Positions 8,701-10,411 of a stretch of DNA of 10,411 nucleotides are shown here, one piece after another. Source of the stretch: Candidatus Sulfopaludibacter sp. SbA3 (GTDB taxonomy: Bacteria; Acidobacteriota; Terriglobia; 2-12-FULL-54-10); assembly GCA_945865705.1 (NCBI GenBank), contig CAMBEY010000084.1, forward strand, positions 1-10,411, in the 5' to 3' direction. How positions within the stretch are numbered: position 1 is the first letter of the stretch; each line of letters starts with the position of its first letter. The notes beneath the pieces are model-generated. The model was not told where the DNA came from and did no database searches. It saw only the letters and a program-made list of their open reading frames with translations. A program made the position numbers and the translations under genes.

Positions 8701-9706
8701 AGAGCGGCTCAGCGACAAAATTCGGCAGGGCGCGTATCTCAGCCAACGCGGATTGTGGCCAGCGGCTACGCCGGTGGAAGATGAGTTGAGCGGGAACCTG
8801 GATGAATTGGCGAACCGTCTCGATGGCGCCCAGCGGGCCATGCAGCAGGGCGGCGCGAGCGAAGGCGACAAACTGGCGCGTGCACTGGAAACAGCGGAGC
8901 GGGTTCGTCAGGGACTGGAGTCCATGGGTGGCCAGCGTCCCGGCGAACGATCGGGGCAAGGTTCACAGCAGCAAGGCCAACAGGGCCAACAACCCGGTCA
9001 GCAGGGTCAGCGTAGTGGGAACCAAAACGGTAATCAGCCCGGTCAACAAGGACAGCAGGGCGGGCAGCAGCCGGGACAACAGGGCCAGTCCGGCCAACAG
9101 GGTCAACAAGGTCAGGGCCAGCAAGGCCAAGGACAACAAGGACAGGGCGGCCAACAGGGACAGCAAGGGCAAGGTCAGGGACAGCGCGGCGGTCAGGGTG
9201 GCAACGGCCAAATGAGCGACGGGCAGGGCCAGATGTCCGGCCAGCGCAATCCCGGCCAGATAGGCGGCGGTCGCGGTGATGGCCGCGCCGGTTCCTTCAC
9301 GGGCGGAAACGTGGGCGAGTCCTATAACCCCGGCGGGTTTTACCCCGGTCAGTTTACTCCGGAGCAGATGCGCCAGATGGATCGCCAGTTCGGTGAGCTT
9401 TCGCGCGAAGCGGGTGAGCTGCGTGATCTGCTGGCCGATGACACGGAGTTCGGCAAAATGGTGATGGACTTGATCCGCTCGATGCAGAATCTGGATGCCG
9501 GAAATTTCCCCGGTGATCCGGCCGAGCTGGACCGTCTGCGTAGCGAGTTGACCGACAAATGGAAGGAACTGGAACTGCGTCTGCGCCGCGAAATGCAGAT
9601 GGGGGAGCCTGAAGCGGTACGGCTCAGCGGGCAGGAGCGGGTGCCGGAAAAGTATCGCTCGCTGGTTGAGGAGTATTACCGCTCACTATCTCGCAAAAAG
9701 CAGTAA
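5768..9706 (+). CDS. Very large DUF4175-like membrane protein with Gly/Gln-rich periplasmic domain
   Basis: The 1312-residue protein has an N-terminal membrane part with helices at about residues 42-64, 73-94 and 171-190. RRR at 33-35 precedes the first helix and a charged loop with ARIARFVEEKHPEFKDQLVTAVEL-type sequence lies between the second and third. The positive-inside rule puts everything after residue 190 in the periplasm. Residues about 210-510 look beta-rich (Ig-like), including MAPTVRLVRPGKDLKP. An 11-Gly run (523-533) follows, then helical coiled-coil-like parts separated by a 7-Gly run (660-666) and two Gly/Gln-rich tracts (786-860 and 1063-1181). The C-terminus, VPEKYRSLVEEYYRSLS, matches the end typical of this family as I remember it. 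The family is uncharacterised and recurs beside MoxR/DUF58/BatA genes. It could be a structural scaffold, a client of the MoxR-VWA machine or a surface-stress sensor; none is shown. The reading frame is intact through all repeats. Confidence 0.85.
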   Translation: MQTFQSFSKPPDRSSQTGGHPNEQIAGYLGNVRRRLQWQTAAQGLGVCGVVALVATVGTVLAVNHWRFSESAVTMGSIFLWTALLAACAYFLVRPLLQRITDARIARFVEEKHPEFKDQLVTAVELQQNAATNASSQIFQSILAEEAMRKTPTAPPNSLVDPKRIWKPLTWGLGSVAIILFLGLFGPGVFRYGTKTLWIGWAQAKNNPLYLIKLTPGDVTVGRDADQEILATAEGFLPADMKLHVLYGKNAAWEEASMLPGDKGAGFHFLLMNIQEPIQYYVESNGVRTAQHTISVIAVPRVDRLEVKFHYPPYAGMEDVTEQAGGDIIALKGTEITLTVHTDSPAPGGRLVLDDNSAIELKKTGEKQLQAVFKLSKDALYHVRLQDPQSREARASEEYLMQAVSDMAPTVRLVRPGKDLKPTPVEEVIINFEAQDDVRLSNLDLQYIVNGKEKKTVALVKNGKTQQVTESHLIALENYTLQPGDLISYYAEAKDAAGNTTPTDMFFLQVRPFERNYTQSQQGGGGGGGGGGGEEDSFLSERQKEVISATWNVLRGKDKQRADQLAEAAEVLSTVQQTVKEQAETLQTRIGRRELTGVNQEFNALAENLKKAVEFMDPAIEMLKAKKFEDALTPEQTALQYLLRAEATYRDIQVAFGQQGGGGGGGASAGRDLSDLFQLELDTNKNQYETLQQMAAGGAGGAMPGQEMDEIMRKLQELARRQQEIARREQENQKDSMRSANRWEQEMLRRETEELARKLEQLSRQSNSSQMQQASRSLSQAARDMQQAGQQGQQGQQGQQGQQQGQQGGQSGQGGQSGQQQNSQNQQNRGQQGQQQSGQQSGQQGEQQNGRNQQNGERGGSERERALERLREASNALAGQRSSMEGQRLSEMSNRAKDIANLQQGIAEETRRMAARGENRSPGPEERQALSETINDKIQLLEQLRQLERDINAAAGRLAGSQRETSEQLRGASSHMQEERLSDKIRQGAYLSQRGLWPAATPVEDELSGNLDELANRLDGAQRAMQQGGASEGDKLARALETAERVRQGLESMGGQRPGERSGQGSQQQGQQGQQPGQQGQRSGNQNGNQPGQQGQQGGQQPGQQGQSGQQGQQGQGQQGQGQQGQGGQQGQQGQGQGQRGGQGGNGQMSDGQGQMSGQRNPGQIGGGRGDGRAGSFTGGNVGESYNPGGFYPGQFTPEQMRQMDRQFGELSREAGELRDLLADDTEFGKMVMDLIRSMQNLDAGNFPGDPAELDRLRSELTDKWKELELRLRREMQMGEPEAVRLSGQERVPEKYRSLVEEYYRSLSRKKQ
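7334..7366 (+). repeat. Poly-glycine run encoded by GGCGGT repeats
   Basis: Eleven Gly codons in a row, mostly alternating GGC and GGT, form a short hexanucleotide microsatellite (four GGCGGT units plus GGCGGCGGA). It links the beta-rich part to the first helical part of the DUF4175-like protein and is directly followed by EED. Slippage by whole units would keep frame. A shorter seven-Gly run is at 7745-7765. Confidence 0.8.
8123..8347 (+). repeat. Gly/Gln-rich low-complexity tract 1
   Basis: About 75 residues (786-860) made almost only of Gly, Gln, Ser and Asn, with GQQ as the main unit (nine-base period GGN CAR CAR). CAA/CAG and GGC/GGA/GGT alternate irregularly, so neighbouring units are not identical at the DNA level. 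This suggests an old repeat kept at the protein level. The tract should be disordered and sits between two charged helical segments. Confidence 0.85.
8954..9310 (+). repeat. Gly/Gln-rich low-complexity tract 2
   Basis: About 119 residues (1063-1181), again built on GQQ, GQ and PGQQ units, changing into a Gly/Arg/Met/Asn mix (GQMS, RGDGR) toward the C-terminal helical domain. It is longer than tract 1 and richer in GQ dipeptides. Both tracts follow a helical segment rich in Arg, Glu and Ala, so the linker-helix arrangement is repeated along the protein. Confidence 0.85.
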
Positions 9707-9732
9707 AATCAAGTTTCAGCTACTGCCGAACC

Positions 9733-9737
9733 GGAGA
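9733..9737 (+). promoter_or_regulatory. Probable ribosome binding site of the PilZ gene
   Basis: GGAGA lies 11 bases before ATG 9749. The 42-base gap after the DUF4175-like gene shows no terminator hairpin, so read-through transcription into the PilZ gene is likely. Confidence 0.5.
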
Positions 9738-9748
9738 ATAAGCAAACT

Positions 9749-10105
9749 ATGTGCGCAGTTCGAGTGGGTGATTGGTCGGGACCTGAGCAGCGCAAGGCCC
9801 GCCGCGTTGCGCTGGGAGCTGCCATCGAGTGTCGGGATGGATTTGATGTCTATCAGGGTATGGCGGAAAACATTAGCGTCACCGGATTGCTGATTCGCAG
9901 CGAAAAGCAGAGCGGCGAAGACAAGGTTCTGTCCGTATCGTTTTTCCTGCCGGGCGATGCCACGCGGATTCAGGCAGAGGCTCGGGTCGCCCACATCGTT
10001 CCCGGCATATTCATGGGCCTGGAGTTCTCCACAGTTTCAGAACTTACGAAATCCGCCATTGAGCAATATGTAAACTCGGTCCCCACGAGTGAGCTGAAAC
10101 CTTAA
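9749..10105 (+). CDS. Single-domain PilZ protein, probable c-di-GMP receptor
   Basis: The 118-residue protein is essentially one PilZ domain. Both signature elements are present: RKARR with R15 and R19 (RxxxR), and NISVTG at residues 41-46 ([D/N]xSxxG). In characterised PilZ proteins these residues contact cyclic di-GMP, so ligand binding is likely. The rest alternates beta strands (LSVSFFLPG, AEARVAHIVPGIFMGLEF) and ends with a helix, as in PilZ folds. No signal peptide or membrane segment is visible, so it should be cytoplasmic. It follows the DUF4175-like gene by 42 bases on the same strand and may be co-transcribed, but it could equally be an independent gene. No output domain is fused, so any effect must come through a partner protein. 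Confidence 0.88.
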   Translation: MCAVRVGDWSGPEQRKARRVALGAAIECRDGFDVYQGMAENISVTGLLIRSEKQSGEDKVLSVSFFLPGDATRIQAEARVAHIVPGIFMGLEFSTVSELTKSAIEQYVNSVPTSELKP

Positions 10106-10327
10106 GTATTACCGCCACAATTAAATTGCCGTCTCCGCTTTTGGGTCCCTTGGGTATATCGCTTACCTGGAGTAATTTAGCCTGGCAGCATCTCCGCATC
10201 TTGCAGTCAGCAGCGGTTGCCATGTTACAATCACCGTTCGGGTTCATCGCTCTCGCCGCGGTATCATTTGCAAAAAATGATTTGTTGGAGCAAGAGTTGA
10301 TCCCGGTTTTTTCCCTGCCACCAACGC
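10106..10327. other. Non-coding stretch between the PilZ and tRNA genes
   Basis: These 222 bases contain no supportable gene. An open frame starting at 10126 runs into the tRNA and looks spurious. No strong terminator hairpin is seen after the PilZ stop. The base composition is more AT-rich than the coding DNA before it. Confidence 0.6.
10201..10231 (+). promoter_or_regulatory. Weak candidate sigma-70 promoter for the tRNA gene
   Basis: TTGCAG (10201-10206) and TACAAT (10226-10231) resemble -35 and -10 boxes, but with a long 19-base spacing and about 97 bases before the mature tRNA. It is the best match I found in this gap and remains speculative. Confidence 0.25.
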
Positions 10328-10404
10328 AGGCGCGTAGCTCAGCTGGTTAGAGCGCCACCTTGACACGGTGGAGGTCTGGGGTTCGAGTCCCCACGCGCCT
10401 ACCA
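10328..10404 (+). tRNA. tRNA-Val (anticodon GAC), CCA encoded
   Basis: A complete 77-base cloverleaf can be folded. The acceptor stem AGGCGCG (10328-10334) pairs perfectly with CGCGCCT (10394-10400), followed by discriminator A and a genomically encoded CCA (10402-10404). The D arm is GCTC/GAGC. The anticodon stem CCACC/GGTGG (10355-10359 with 10367-10371) encloses the loop TTGACAC with anticodon GAC at 10362-10364, reading Val codons GUC and GUU. The T arm TGGGG/CCCCA (10377-10381 with 10389-10393) has the TTCGAGT loop. No mismatches are seen in these stems. Only seven bases follow, so a terminator or a second tRNA cannot be judged. Confidence 0.97.
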
Positions 10405-10411
10405 TTCCAAT

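Noticed and set aside
8051..8959. 302-codon minus-strand frame rich in Leu and Ala, opposite the Gly/Gln tract
   Set aside because: It is the antisense reading of the GQQ repeat and its coiled-coil neighbours. It has no recognisable domain, and the + strand gene is clearly real.
8123..9310. CRISPR-like or tandem-array interpretation of the repeated GGNCARCAR sequence
   Set aside because: Units are nine bases without spacers, vary at synonymous sites and stay in one reading frame, so this is protein low complexity.
10126..10350. 74-codon + strand frame after the PilZ gene
   Set aside because: It runs into the D arm of the tRNA gene, has no ribosome binding site and no recognisable domain.
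10328..10404. tRNA gene as an attachment site for an integrated element
   Set aside because: No integrase gene and no direct repeat of the tRNA 3' end are visible in the window; only seven bases follow the gene.

Overview
The window is high-GC bacterial DNA with all genes on the + strand. It holds the 3' end of a metallopeptidase/TPR gene, four consecutive genes of a MoxR-von Willebrand factor A (VWA) module, a small PilZ-domain gene and a tRNA-Val gene. Inner-membrane topology signals with large periplasmic domains point to a Gram-negative cell. The gene set and two types of dispersed palindromic repeat in the intergenic regions resemble Acidobacteriota. Planctomycetota carry similar modules, so the phylum is an inference and not a reading of any marker gene.

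Layout. Positions 3-1232 hold a truncated protein with an HELAH zinc-peptidase motif, a Gly/Glu-rich linker and TPR repeats. Positions 1296-2330 encode a MoxR AAA+ ATPase. Positions 2504-3538 encode a soluble DUF58 protein with an intact VWA metal site. Positions 3666-5768 encode a BatA-like membrane protein with its own VWA domain. Positions 5768-9706 encode a 1312-residue DUF4175-like membrane protein whose predicted periplasmic part carries poly-Gly runs and two long Gly/Gln-rich tracts. Positions 9749-10105 encode a PilZ protein with both c-di-GMP-binding motifs. Positions 10328-10404 are tRNA-Val(GAC) with an encoded CCA end. The longest stretch without a gene is 222 bases (10106-10327) and shows only a weak possible promoter.

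How the genes may work together. MoxR ATPases commonly act with VWA proteins as chaperone-like or metal-insertion machines. Here the ATPase and DUF58 protein look cytoplasmic, while the BatA-like and DUF4175-like proteins are predicted to span the inner membrane and expose most of their mass to the periplasm. The last two overlap at TAATG and are probably translationally coupled. The MoxR/DUF58 and DUF58/BatA-like junctions are each occupied by a different long imperfect inverted repeat, which may tune expression along the operon. The module is recognisable as a family, but I know of no established function for the DUF4175-like member, which is the most interesting protein here.
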